NCBI GenBank assembly: GCA_026214975.1
Contig: JAOBSW010000590.1
Location: 57,683 to 121,682, forward strand
Direction of reading: 5' to 3'
DNA: 64,000 nt
Source: Gentiana macrophylla
Lineage: Eukaryota > Streptophyta > Magnoliopsida > Gentianales > Gentianaceae
Every line of letters starts with the position of its first letter. The stretch's first letter is position 1. The position numbers were made by a program, and so were the translations under genes. A model generated the notes under the pieces. The model ran no database searches, was not told where the DNA came from, and saw only the letters and a list, made by a program, of their open reading frames with translations. Positions 46,850 through 58,150 of this stretch are shown here, piece by piece.

Positions 46850-47870
46850 CATTCGTAATTTCGATGGCACTCGGCGAGTGGGGTGAATGTGCTGCAGGGC
46901 CTTGGGATGAGTGGTACCAAGGTGAAGTTGAATCAGAAGAGGACTTAAACGATTTTATGCAAACCACCGGGCATTATTCTAGAACTCATGCGGTGGAGCA
47001 ATTGGTAATGAGAAATGGGTGGACGCCCCACTGGAAAAGTTGAAGCAGCCTTGGCGGCGCTCCTTACTCATCGAGGTACTAGGTAAGACTGTTGATTTCT
47101 GCACTCTATATTCACGGCTCGTTATGTGGAGTTTGGGAAAATGGCTCGAACTCACTGATCTTGAGGATGAGTATTATTTGGTGCACTTTGTTTCAAAGGA
47201 AGATTATGATTGGGTCCTTGAACATGTCCCTTGGTTAATTTAGAACCACTACACCACGGTGGCAAAATGGAGGCCCTCGTTTCATCACTTTAAGGAGGAA
47301 ATTCATACAAGTGTGGAGTGGGCTTCCCAGGTGTCCCGGTTTGAATATTTTGATGATGAGGTTTTAATGGAACTTGGCAATTGTTTGGGTAAGGCGTATA
47401 GAGTTGATGATACCTCTTTGTTGGCAACCCGGAAGAAATATGCAAAGGTGTGTGTTGATATTGATCTGAAGAAGCTCTTTGAATCTAATGTTATGTTGAA
47501 TGATCTAATGTACAAGATTGAGTATGAGGGTTTGCATATGGTTTGCTTTGAGTGTGGGACACATGGTCGTAAAACAGAGTTTTGCCCATGCAATGATATG
47601 GCACATGACAGGCCTCCACCAGACCCTAAGCTAACTATGCTTAATGCTCCTACAACATCTAATCCATTTGGACCATGATGTTAGCTATCAATCGAAGACA
47701 ATGAGTAGTTGTGCCAAAAGATCAACGAATCGAGCGTCAACCAAAGGGAAGGTCAGGGACCTTCCACAAAAGGAACCGATGAGGGAAGCATAGAACATGT
47801 CGGGTATTTTGAATGATGGTGGGTCTAGATTTGCAGTTCTTGTCGATGAATATGATGAGAGAGGTTGATA
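46850..47870 (+). pseudogene. LINE-B: LINE ORF1-type fragment (DUF4283 plus zinc-knuckle)
   Basis: Blocks run in order: PWRRSLLIEVLGKTVDF, EDEYYLVHFVSKEDYDWVL, EHVPWLI (stop at 47243), NHYTTVAKWRPSFHHFKEEI, LMELGNCLGKAYRVDD and RKKYAKVCVDIDLKKLFESN. These match the DUF4283 module and the segment after it in plant LINE ORF1 proteins. The knuckle CFECGTHGRKTEFC has Arg where the zinc-binding His is expected, and a His three residues earlier. GSRFAVLVDEYDE near 47825 corresponds to GSRFSVLYEED in LINE-A. ORF2 is absent, so either the element is 3'-deleted or this is a stand-alone DUF4283 gene relic. Confidence 0.65.
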
Positions 47871-48411
47871 GGAATTTTATAGTTTTGATGATTGTCATGG
47901 CAGTTGTTATAGATACAAGCAAAAAGATGTCTAGACTTCACATATAGGTTTTCACTAAAGTCTGATATTGTATAGGTTGATCCGACAAACACTGTAATAG
48001 TCATCTGATAGGTTTTCAGTAGACTAGGACAATCAAGCACTTATAAGTCAATAATTCAGTAGAGTATGAAGACCGGAGCTAAAGACTTAAAGGATAAGGG
48101 ATCAGACTTAGTATTGAAGACTGAAGACTTGAAGACGGATGGATCAATCTCAGATAAGAAGGATAAACTTCGAGATTATAAGGTTATGATTCAGATAAGT
48201 TTGTGATGGCCTAAAATAATCTTATAAGTCTTGTATTGAAGGCTTGAAGTTAAGATGATGTGATGGAAACTTTTAGTATTGATTTTAAATATGGTGTACT
48301 CTGATCTCACATTTAATGATCAAAGATATTCAGCTTTGAAGAAATATTAGAAGCATTGAATCAAGATTTAGATGAGCAAGTATGTGGATGAATGATTAGA
48401 CTAGTTCAGCG
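47871..48411. other. Intergenic region, no gene seen
   Basis: GA- and AT-rich with several imperfect GAAGACT/TTGAAG words. No ORF or boundary seen. Confidence 0.4.
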
Positions 48412-48840
48412 GACCACCTCGATGCATTGATCACCGCAATGCAGTGACCACCCCGATGCAGTGCCCACTCCGATGCAGTGCCCACCGTGATACATTGACC
48501 ACCGTGATTCATTGACCACCGCGATTCATTGACCACCCCGATATTGTGACCACCGTGATGCCGTGCCACCGCGATGCAGTGACCACCGCGATTCACTGAC
48601 CCCCGCGACGCAGTGACCACCCCGATGCAGTGACCAACCTAATGCGTTGACGACCCCGATGCAGTGACCACCACGATGCATTGACCACCGCGATGCATTG
48701 ACCACTGCGATGAAGTGACTACCCCGATGCAGTGACCACTGCAATGCATTGACCGCCACGACGTATTGACCACCGTGATGCATTAACCACCATGATGAAG
48801 TGACCAACGCGATGCATTGACCACTCCGATACGGTGACCA
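48412..48840. repeat. 17-bp minisatellite, 25 units
   Basis: Units of consensus GACCACCNCGATGCANT run without interruption from 48412 to about 48835, one unit of 16 bp, then a partial unit GACCA. Variation is mainly at positions 8-9 and 15-16. It is GC-rich, unlike its surroundings. ORFs reading through it on either strand are by-products of the repeat. Confidence 0.9.
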
Positions 48841-48879
48841 TATTTGCCACCCCTATCCAACCGACCTATATTAGGTGAC

Positions 48880-49270
48880 CCTTTTAAATGTTGGTTACAC
48901 CACATACAAGGCGCTCCAAAAATCCCATATCAGCCAATTGGCAATCTATGAGTGCATGTTGAAACCCCAAAATCTGACGATATGGTCTCTTATGAGCCCC
49001 TCATATTCTGCCTGTAAGAGTATTGCATTGAAATCCTTCGCAACGGGCCATGGTAATGCAAAACAGAATGAAAACGCCAAAGTAAATCCTAGGAGTGACT
49101 CCGCCTCAACTACCGGATTGCCATAAAACCCAAGAAACCGCCACTCAATCCAATTCTTATCCATAACTACTACATCAATGTGGCATGGGCTATAAGTCTT
49201 AAAAAACATCATAGCCGGCTTGCCGAGGAGTGCAAGACCTCGCTAGCACCTTCACTCCCCACTACTAGCG
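48880..49270 (-). pseudogene. LINE-C ORF2 fragment: endonuclease domain
   Basis: The minus strand reads SPCHIDVVVMDKNWIEWRFL, then GFYGNPVVEAESLL, then PWPVAKDFNAILLQAEYEGL, the central endonuclease blocks of plant LINE ORF2 (the GDFN-type box here reads KDFN). It stops about 40 bp from the minisatellite, so RT is missing. It lies directly downstream of the LINE-C ORF1 remnant, in the right order. Confidence 0.6.
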
Positions 49271-49369
49271 CACTAGGAAACCGTAAAAGACACCGAACAT
49301 ATTAAAACCTATATTTATTGAGATTTGTTTCGACACAAACAAAATAGACAGAGAAAAGGTATGTACAAG

Positions 49370-50718
49370 GGTCGAAAGAGCTTTCACCGCTCGGGGTTGA
49401 CCCAAACCCGGATTCATGACATAAAAGATTCATGGAGTGCAGGTGGGCTCGCCTATCTGCAGACTCCACCAGACATAACTTTTTAGCAGCATCTTCTTCA
49501 ATCAAATATGTGGTATTCCGTTCTCCTAACATCGACACAAGATCTCCACCATCCGCTTTACCAAGAGCAGCCCAGTCTCACACAAACCTGCATAACCCTT
49601 GCGCTCGCCTCAGACACACTCTTGCTGGCCTGCAAATGCGCCAAAGCCTCTGAAAAATTAACTTCCATAACCATATCAACCCCATGCAAACCCTCCTGCA
49701 AAGTCCATCCCTGCCATGCAAACCCACACCAAGAGCAGCCTGCTCATCTTCCACCACCTCTCCTTCCTCGCCATCCCCTCCAAACAACTCCCGGCCAACT
49801 TCGACAATCTCATCGCCAACTTCCCCTCCAACAGCCTCCCCGTCAACCCCCTTCCCATCTACCATCTTCCCACCAACATCCTTCTCTTCTCCACCGCTCT
49901 TCAGAACCTGGCCCACGTCCCTCATAGCCATTGGACCGGCCAAGAGCGAAGGCACCTTCGGCAGCACTGCAATGGTGGAAATTAGATGCGTCCGTGCTTA
50001 CGATTCAACCATGGCCCGTAAGGCAATGACTTTGCTCAACCAAGGGCAACTTCTGATCTTTCTCTTTGCAAAACCGTATAGTATGATCAACTCGCCCACA
50101 CTTGTAGCACATGTACGGGAGTCTCTCGATCGAATCATGCCACGAAGCTCATCACCCCTTTCACCAGCCAATCAAATACAACGGTGTAAAGGTTCATCCA
50201 GAGGGACCGAAATCCAAAAATGAAACCCTCACACCCTGTTCGAAGATCCACGTGAATTCGCCCCTCCGAACAGCCCCTAAACCCAGCCTGAAGATACTGC
50301 CCCACCGCATCCGTGACGATATGGACGGGGAGCCCAACCATATGCACCCAAAAATTCTCCGCCGCAGAAAGGTTTGGCCTTTCACTCCAGTCCACTGTCC
50401 ACCACCAGCAAATACCCGTCGAATCACCAAGGTCCTTGCGTGAGGACAAACTCACAATCCTGCCGCCGGTCGAACACCACAAGGATAATTTTTTTCCGAG
50501 CCCTAGACGCCGAAAAAGCGGAGGTCCTCCATGACCTCGAAGTAGCAGTCTTCATACTTTGAAGTTGAACTTCCCCGGGGGTAAAAAACTTGCAGACGAT
50601 ACTCCGTTTACAGTGCTCCTTTAACGACTGAAGCAAATCCGATTGGAGCAGGCATTGAAGCACTTCAACTTGCGTGAGAGAGAGATTGCAGCATCCCTGA
50701 CAGATCCTCCGACTCCAT
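49370..50718 (-). pseudogene. LINE-C ORF1: DUF4283/CCHC zinc-knuckle protein
   Basis: Minus strand from an ATG near 50718. DUF4283-type blocks read RSIVCKFFTPGEVQLQSM, ILVVFDRRQDCEFVLTQGPW and ENFWVHMVGLPVHIVTDAVG. The knuckle CYKCGRVDHTIRFC (50068-50109) has perfect CX2CX4HX4C spacing. A Gly/Glu/Val-rich linker (49967-49578) and a C-terminal segment (TYLIEEDAAKKLCLVESA) follow. At least three frame changes. It is the RNA/DNA-binding chaperone of an L1-type LINE, or a relic of one. Confidence 0.65.
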
Positions 50719-50759
50719 CGCACCTAGGGCAGCAAGAGCTCCGGGGGAGGGTGAGGCTT

Positions 50760-51527
50760 ATATATGCGAAGGAAAAATATAAATGAATACCAAATATTTC
50801 TTATAGGTAGTCACAAAAAATAAAATTTCACTTGAATAATAAAGACATGCTTTGGTGACAACATCTTTAAAAAAAAATCATTTTCTAATTCTTATTTTTT
50901 CACCGGACTTTGGTGACATAACCTGGGTGCAATAAAGAAGCGGTACCCGAAAAATAGAAAAGACACGCGGTTTCTTACATATAAAAATGAACTAGTAAAA
51001 TAGTACAGCCGTGTCCCACACGACTGCGGCCCATGGTACGTGTAAATTCATTTTTGTATCATAGTAAGTGGCGTATAATTGTTATCGTAAATTAAATCAT
51101 ATGAAACGACAAACATAAAATTTTTTAAATCGTACAATCAAATACAAACATACAACCATACATAACATAATTCATAGCATTAGGATACGTTCTATTTTAC
51201 ATCAACTTCAAACATAGGATACATTCTATTTTACATCAACTTCAAACATAACTGGCTACCCTGCAGGTATTCCACCTTAGCACATCTTTTTTATGGGTAG
51301 GTACAAAAGAAACTATTACATAAAATAGCTAAAGGACATTAATACTCATTAACCTAATAAAGATCAATAGATTAATGGAGCATAATATACTACAATAGCA
51401 AAATACCCAAAATAGATAGTTCATTTGGTGACACATTTAAGGTTAAAAAAACATGGCATGACACAAAATCAACTACAGTTTTTCTTCACGGGGTTTTCCA
51501 AGGCACATGGCTTTTGTGGTGGAGTTA
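50760..51527. other. AT-rich intergenic region with a 34-bp tandem duplication
   Basis: Two adjacent 34-bp units at 51182-51249, differing by one base. Nothing else recognised. Confidence 0.5.
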
Positions 51528-53597
51528 TCACAAAACATCATTTTCTTTAGGGAGAGTATGTTGAGTACCTTGTTGATCATGAAATTGCAAACTTCTCTTC
51601 ACACCAATTGGTTGTTCAGTGCTACCAATTTGGAGAGAGTTGCTGCAAATCTCCTCGAGCTTGACTTTTGTGGTGGGTGTGAAAAATTGTTTTTCTAAAG
51701 ATGGTGAATCTTCATGAATAACAGTTTCAACATTTTTGGTTGGTGTAGTCTTCGGAGTTTTGGACGATTCAAGCACAATTGATGTTGTGGATTTAGCATA
51801 TGTTCCTTTGATACTTGTACCAGGTACGCAGGGGCGCCTTCGGGGGAGGGCCAAGAGGGCCATGGCCCCGAGCCCCCAAAAAATCTATGAGTTTAATTAA
51901 GAGCCCCGCGAAATTGCAACTCAATAGTATATATATATCAGATTTTGAAAATAAATAATGATTCTTTCTAATTGCAAGTTAATCAAGATAATTTTATAAG
52001 AATCGTCGATTCGATTCTCTAGAGAAAACAAAATTTTTCTCTTTGGTTAACAATTTTTAGAAGCTACTAAAATAATATTCACCTCTGTTTAAATTTCGAT
52101 GTTAACGCCTCCTCATGACGACTAACATCTTGATAATTGGATGTTTTCTAACAATGTCTCCATTGATTTCTTTGTCATAGAATTTGATGAAGCATACAAT
52201 ATCCTTTCCATCAAGAGCAGCTGCTATCTTAGATTCAATCATATCCTGTAGATAACTAAAATAAATACTTTCAACGAACACGATAGAATTTCGTACCTTT
52301 ATCAAAAGACTTTATTCTTACAAAACAATCAGTAAAAAACTTCACCTTGACATATAAGTTATTTTCTTGCCTACCTTGAACAAAGTACATTGAGTGTCTA
52401 ACTCAGTTCACTTTAATTAAGTACTGTTTATTAAATCTGCCCAAATCAAACTCAAGCCTTAAATCAAGTCTCAATATAATAAGAATCAAATCAAAATTAA
52501 AACTGCTTTGATAACATCGTCAACTGAATTATGATTTTTTTAACTTTATAATTTGACTTTCAGATATTAGAAAATTAATACAATGTATATGCGCCAGGCA
52601 TATTCATTAATACAAAATGTTACCAAAGGTGTTTATATATATATACAAAACAGACATGAACACATTTATTAATTAATTTATTAGACTTCATTCTATTAGT
52701 ATTATATTACGAATTCGAAAATACTTGCTCGATCATTCAGTTGTTCAAGATCCGCGACATCACAACCCAACAGTAATTCAGCATCTGGGAGTACAGAGAT
52801 GCACATATTGTGCCTGAAGCATCAGTCAGGCTCACATCCATATTGCATGCACATGTTTTTATTTGGGCACATATGTATAGGTTATATTATTGTAAAAGTA
52901 GAAAAAGTATGTGTCAAATTGGTAAGAAAACATACTATGTAGAATATTTACCTGAAACACACCGTTGTGTGCTCTTGACAGCCTTCAGCATTTAAAGCCT
53001 TGTTACAATCACCTGCACGAGATGTACCAGAAGTTCATTTGACTTTTGACCAGGCATCAATCTTATTTTACCAGCCACCCAGCATGTTTTTATCTGAAGT
53101 AGGTCACCAGACACGAATTCAGATGTAAACGTGAAATAACAGGCAAAAGCAATCTCTTCATGAGGTTCAAATAATAATAAAAATACCCTTTTTTAAACTC
53201 AAACTATAATCTATGCAAGTAACATCTAACAGTGTAAAACATTAAAGCACACACTATACCATTCATGTAAGTTAAAATGAACCATACCACTTTTAAGTAA
53301 TTCAGCATCGCGTTGTGGCGGATTTTCCAACATTAGGGTATGGCAAAAAGGAAGGAGAATCCTTGTCAGCATGGATATGAAAATCAGCAAATGGAGTGAT
53401 ATCAAAGTAATATGGCAAGACAAACGGATTTTCATCTTCAATCGGCTCTACAGGCATTGTGCTTGATATCACCCAAGTAACCCGATTATCACCGCTACGG
53501 TATGCTGGTTTTGTTTCACGTAATTTTGCATTCGAGATGTAGTAGCGCTTAAACGGGAGTAAAGATCCTTCAAAATAAGTAACGTCTGCACATCAGC
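51528..53597 (-). pseudogene. RPA-like (DUF223/OB-fold) gene remnant, exons scattered
   Basis: The clearest part is minus 53597-53310: LLPFKRYYISNAKLRETKPA, then SGDNRVTWVISSTMPVEPI, then YYFDITPFADFHIH. This recalls the DUF223/DBD region of plant RPA70-like proteins. Other open pieces lie at 52305-52102 (IAAALDGKDIVCFIKFYDKE) and 51863-51528 (TPKTTPTKNVETVI, VKLEEI), the latter like the Ser/Thr/Lys tail of such proteins. Between them are AT-rich intron-like stretches. RPA-like genes are both host genes and passengers of plant Helitrons, and no Helitron helicase was seen. Family call is tentative. Confidence 0.35.
51826..51900. mobile_element. Possible hAT-family terminal fragment
   Basis: GC-rich island GCAGGGGCGCCTTCGGGGGA, then GGCCATGGCCCCGAGCCCCC and an A-run, in AT-rich DNA. 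It resembles the conserved ends of plant hAT-type elements. No partner end or target duplication found. Confidence 0.25.
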
Positions 53598-53598
53598 T

Positions 53599-54180
53599 CG
53601 GGGTGTTCACGGATACGGTTTATACGAAAACCAAAACGATCCGGGTCATTCGGTTCATTCGCTTTCGTTAATACTCGCTGTTAATAATAGAGAAACAGAA
53701 AATTTGGTTTCGTTACGGTTCACGCTTACAAATTAATTAACCGTGAATCAACCAAATTAAAACCGAACAATTAACCTAACCAAACCAAATCGAATTAAAA
53801 CCGAACAATTAACCGAACTCAAACTGCATCAAACTAAAAACCGTGAATCGAACCGCTTATATCCAAAGATGTATAATTAGTTTTATTACCAAAATATTAT
53901 ATATTTTTTATATAAAAATTGCTTATAACCGAACCGTTATAACCGAATGAAAACCGAATAAAAACCGAACCGCTTATTACCAAATAGAATTGTTAAATTT
54001 TATTTCGGTTTTGTTAATCGAATCGAATCGAACCGAACTCGCGAACCATATATTTCGATTCGATTCGGTTCGGTTTCTAAAGCAAACGGTTCGGTTTCGG
54101 TTTCGTATATTTACTAACGAAATTTTCGATTCGGTTTTGGTTACGTAATTAACCGATTGAACCGAATCAGTAAACACCTA
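53599..54180. mobile_element. hAT-like MITE with AACCGAA-type subterminal repeats
   Basis: The ends form an imperfect TIR: GGGTGTTCACGGATACGG (53601-53618) versus the complement of the right end, AGGTGTTTACTGATTCGG. The interior has more than a dozen copies of AACCGAA/TTCGGTT in both orientations, a known feature of hAT non-autonomous elements. No transposase. The 8-bp target duplication could not be identified, so the boundaries may shift by a few bases. Confidence 0.5.
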
Positions 54181-55941
54181 TTCAAATTTCCTTCATTCTC
54201 TTCTTATTACAAGGAAATGAAGGAAACTCAATCGATGCTCTCATTCTCACTCTAGATCGCCGCCGCCGCCGATCGCTTCCATCCTCGTGAGAATGATTCG
54301 CCATCGACCGCTTTCCTCTTTTCACGATCGAGCCATCGGCCGATGGATTTCCTTACTTGAGATCGAGATTCTTCTCCCATACTCACCTCTTGAGCTACGG
54401 TGCGTTTTCATATCGATTTTTCGGCATTTGGACGAATATTTTTCATTGAATTTGGCGAAGAGAGTGGTGGAGAATGTGGAAGCTTAAGATCGCCGATGCA
54501 GAAGACGTGGGTAAGGTTGAAAGGTTATGTAGGCGTGCAAGAGTCGGAGTATGACTCGAATCTCGGTCGCCAAAAGATATAGCCAAAATCGAGACGGCTG
54601 AGAGGATTTCTGTGTCAATCGATTCGAGAAGAAGCATAACTATGATCCGCCACGCGCATTCAGTTCAAGCATCCATTGCTATAATATTGCATCCATTCTC
54701 GCTTTTGTATTGTTTTCTCAAATCGATTAATAATATTGCATTGTTTAGTGTGAAAGTGAAAACAATGCATTTAATATTGTATTGGAATTTGAGAATGACT
54801 TATATTTTGGGACACAAAAAAAAGTTAAAAGACTTATATTACGGGAATTTTGAAGTACTTGATTAAATCTTTCTATAACTTTATGTATATATATCTTTGT
54901 ATGTATGTTCCTATCAATGTATGTATGGATGTTCTTTCTATTCCACTCCATTCCCAGAGGTTCTATTTGAGTGACTTCATATATATTTGCCTTTGATTAA
55001 GTGGCATGCCTACTTGAAAAATATCGAAGAAAAATAATATGTTATGAAAAAAGGTTGTGTTTAAAGAAACTAACATGTGGGTAAGTGTAAAATTGAATGA
55101 GTCAATGGTAAAATTCAAACGCACGTGTTGTCCACAACCAACAATTCCACTGCGTTCTCCGGCCGAATTTGGTGTATCTTGGCAGAAGAAGCGTAAACCA
55201 CCAAACCACGAATATCTGCAATGTTATAGTGTAAGTTTATATTATTTTTCTCGACACGGTTATATCAATATTCATTGTAAATATACATACCCTCTAAGCG
55301 TTGTTGAGTATTTTGTGTTGATGTATTTCAAAATATATTTATTTTGGGATATATCTCGTAATTACTCTACAATTAAATATGTCACTAAATGGCTTTATCT
55401 TAAGTGACATGTGTTTGAAAATAATCAAGTCACTATTTTCATATGTATTATGTGACTAAAATGTTTTATGATTTTCTACTTACTCTATCTAAGTATTTGC
55501 GTATGTCACAATAAGAGCTCAAATTTAATAAGTATGTCTAATGATGTTTATCATAACATAACTTTATCTTATAATGTCACATAAACATTTTATTATACTA
55601 TCTATTATTATTTTTGACATTATTTCTACTATTAAATATTTCATATATGTTTACTTAATATTTTGGCCTACTCTTTTGACTAACCTCGCCCTTTTAGCCC
55701 AAAACACATAAGCCTGTTTTCTTTTATCAAAACCCTACTCCTCCACTATTCTACTACTACCGCCCCACCTCTTTTACTTATTCTAGAAGATTTTTCTCCT
55801 ACCCCACTCTCCTAGAAATTTCTAGGAAATTCCCCCCATCTTTATCTTTTCACTTTTCCCATTGCAATCACATTTTCAACAATGCTCTCAAACGCCTCCT
55901 TTCTTTCGCAGACCTTTTCATCTCCATGAATCTCTTTCTCT
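54181..55941. other. Intergenic region, no supported gene
   Basis: A short GC-richer stretch near 54250-54600 with several small ORFs, and an ORF at 55057-55407 with no recognisable domain. From 55040 on, AT-rich. One copy of a 28-bp dispersed repeat lies at 54988-55015. Confidence 0.4.
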
Positions 55942-56202
55942 TTGAAGAAAGCGATCCGATTTCTTTCCTCCTCTTTCACCCGAAATAGCTTCGATGAAAG
56001 CCTCGCATCACTGGACTTTGATCGATCGAAAGATGTGCTCTACAACTCGCCTCTTCAAGATGCCATATCTCTGCAGCCTTCGGTCCGTGAAGATAAGTCC
56101 TTTTCATCCGATTTAATTTCTCGCAAGTCGAGGCCTATGATGCTTGCCTCGAGGCCTATGATGTCCAAATCAAACTATCAACCCGCTTATTTGCTATCAT
56201 AG
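55942..56202 (+). CDS. Hypothetical ORF, 86 codons
   Basis: Starts MKKAIRFLSSSFTRNSFDES, Ser/Asp-rich, hydrophilic, no domain recognised. An RPMMLASRPMM duplication lies near the end. It follows a C/T-rich, UTR-like stretch (55740-55930) and could be a first exon, but no splice pattern or continuation was identified. Not recognised; chance is possible. Confidence 0.25.
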   Translation: MKKAIRFLSSSFTRNSFDESLASLDFDRSKDVLYNSPLQDAISLQPSVREDKSFSSDLISRKSRPMMLASRPMMSKSNYQPAYLLS

Positions 56203-56821
56203 GAAGTTCTCCTCATCCTTTTCAATTTTGCAACCTTTTTCTTCCTTTCGTGAAATCTGTGCTCATGCCTATAAATATTATTAAAGCTAAAACTTTATCC
56301 GCTTCAGATAAGCTTAAATCGGGTTTAAGTCGCAAATGAACAAAAAAATCGAATCTTTTTCTTAATGCATGCTCGGATCTCAAATAATCCGTGAAAGATA
56401 TGATGTTAAATGGTTAACTGCTTTGATCTCGAATATTTATCCGGTATTGCATGCCTAATTGACTTTTACAGCGGATAAAATGCTTAACATGTTTTTAAAT
56501 GTTACCTGCATGCTTCAGTTTTTAATGTGGTATTTCTGTCTGTCTTTGCCTGCCTAGCCTCATCAGAATCCGAAATATATATGCATATATACACTTGGTT
56601 ATGTTATATAAATTTTAATCTGTAATTTGTGTGTATATATTTGATGTATATGTTGTATGTATAAGACAATATGTCTCTTATGCAATCTACTTAAATATAT
56701 ATTATTGTGATAATTTTCATCTATCTCGTTGTAATTGTTTGTTGTATGTATATGGTAATGCGATATATTAGTCCAATGATATGTTGGTGAGATATATATG
56801 TGTATTATATGAGTGTACACT

Positions 56822-56824
<3 letters not shown>
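56203..56824. other. AT-rich intergenic region
   Basis: No gene seen. Confidence 0.4.

Positions 56825-56888
<64 letters not shown>
56825..56888. repeat. (TA)32 microsatellite
   Basis: 64 bp of uninterrupted TA repeats ending at the first base of the copia LTR. Confidence 0.95.
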
Positions 56889-56893
<5 letters not shown>

Positions 56894-57036
56894 AGATACT
56901 ATTATTAAAACATATATATTTATATTTATCATTTATTATTTTCTATTGTCTTGTTGGCTAAGCTTAGTCAACGCTCTATATAAGACTCTTGTACTCATAT
57001 TATTATTCAATGGAAAATACATTAGATTATTTTACA
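56889..57036 (+). repeat. Copia 5' LTR
   Basis: 148 bp, TGTTGAGATA...TTTTACA, containing CTATATAAGACTC as TATA region and ATTATTCAATGGAAAATAC near its end. A near copy lies at 61230-61376. Confidence 0.85.
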
Positions 57037-57039
57037 CTA

Positions 57040-57053
57040 TGGTATCGTAGATA
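57040..57053 (+). other. Copia primer binding site
   Basis: TGGTATCGTAGATA resembles the initiator-tRNA-Met site TGGTATCAGAGC, 3 nt after the LTR. Confidence 0.7.
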
Positions 57054-57181
57054 GTCTCCCTCTTCTCATAGCTAATACGCCTCCCTCTTCCTAAACCGCC
57101 TTCCCTCCTTACAAACCCTAACCCGCCGCCACAAAAAAAAAAAAAAAAAAATTTGCAGCCATGTCGACCACCACTAAATAA

Positions 57182-58150
57182 ATGCCCACCTCCGGGCCCG
57201 CTGCTCCTTCTCTCCCAACCTTCTCCCCTTCCTCTTCTATTCATATATCTAAACTAACACGCCAAAACTACAATTTATGGCGTGCTCAGATTCTTCCATA
57301 CCTCAAAGGTCAAGGCGTTTTGGTTATCTCGATGGTAGTATTCCCCACCGAGAAGACAATCACCGCTGCACGACATCCATCAATCCGGCTTATACTCGAA
57401 TGGGTTAAACATGACAACCTTATTCTTAGCACTATCACCTCCTTCATCTCCGATGATGTTCTCATGCAGTATACACATGCCTCCACCTCCGCCGAAATTT
57501 GACAATTTCGCAAACATCCTTTGCTTCCACAAGTCGATCGAAACTCGCCCAACTTCGGATCGATCTTGCCTCCACCAAAAATAGGATCTTACGGCCTCGC
57601 ATTATTTTTACAAGCTCAAACGAATCATGGATGAATTAGCTCTCGCCGTCATCCTCTCTGATTTAGGATTTTATCATGACCTTCTACCGCCTCGCCCTGA
57701 CATTTAGTCGCTCGTCACCATGATCGGCTCGCGACATCGATCACCATTGATGAGTGCTTTTCCAGCCTTCTAACCGGCTGAAGCCCGCCATCTCCATCAC
57801 CACCCGATTCCGCCTCCAAGCACGCCGCCTTCAGCCTCCGACCGCCACTCCCATCGCTAACCTTGCTTCACTACCATCTCAAAGAACACAACTCTCAAAG
57901 AATCCTCCGGTTATCATGGCCGTGGATCGAATAATTATCGAGGACGGGCGAGGCTGGCCGTGGCTCGCCCCGCCTTCATACGCTTCGACGCTGCACCTAC
58001 CGCCAAATCTGTTTCGAGTCGGGCATTCAACACAAAATCACATTACAGTACACCGCCTCCCCAAATGCCATACCCCACAATTGCACTCCCACCACCCCTC
58101 GGCCGCCTCATGCAAATTATACATACTATCACCGTGCACCCTTCACCCAT
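57182..58150 (+). pseudogene. Copia gag remnant
   Basis: SIHISKLTRQNYNLWRAQIL and HDNLILSTITSFISDDVLMQ are typical of copia gag (UBN2-type) N-termini. Frame changes follow from about 57500 and only fragments are readable. An A18 tract (57133-57151) sits in the leader. Confidence 0.7.

Noticed and set aside
48396..48807. Minus-strand ORFs with repeated GGH/RWS words
   Set aside because: Translation of the 17-bp minisatellite; no starts, context or protein meaning.
48412..48840. CRISPR-like array
   Set aside because: Units are contiguous 17-bp repeats without spacers in a plant genome; it is a minisatellite.
49508..50223. Pro/Ser-rich plus-strand ORFs
   Set aside because: Antisense of the LINE-C ORF1 linker, where the minus strand has the CCHC knuckle and DUF4283-type blocks.
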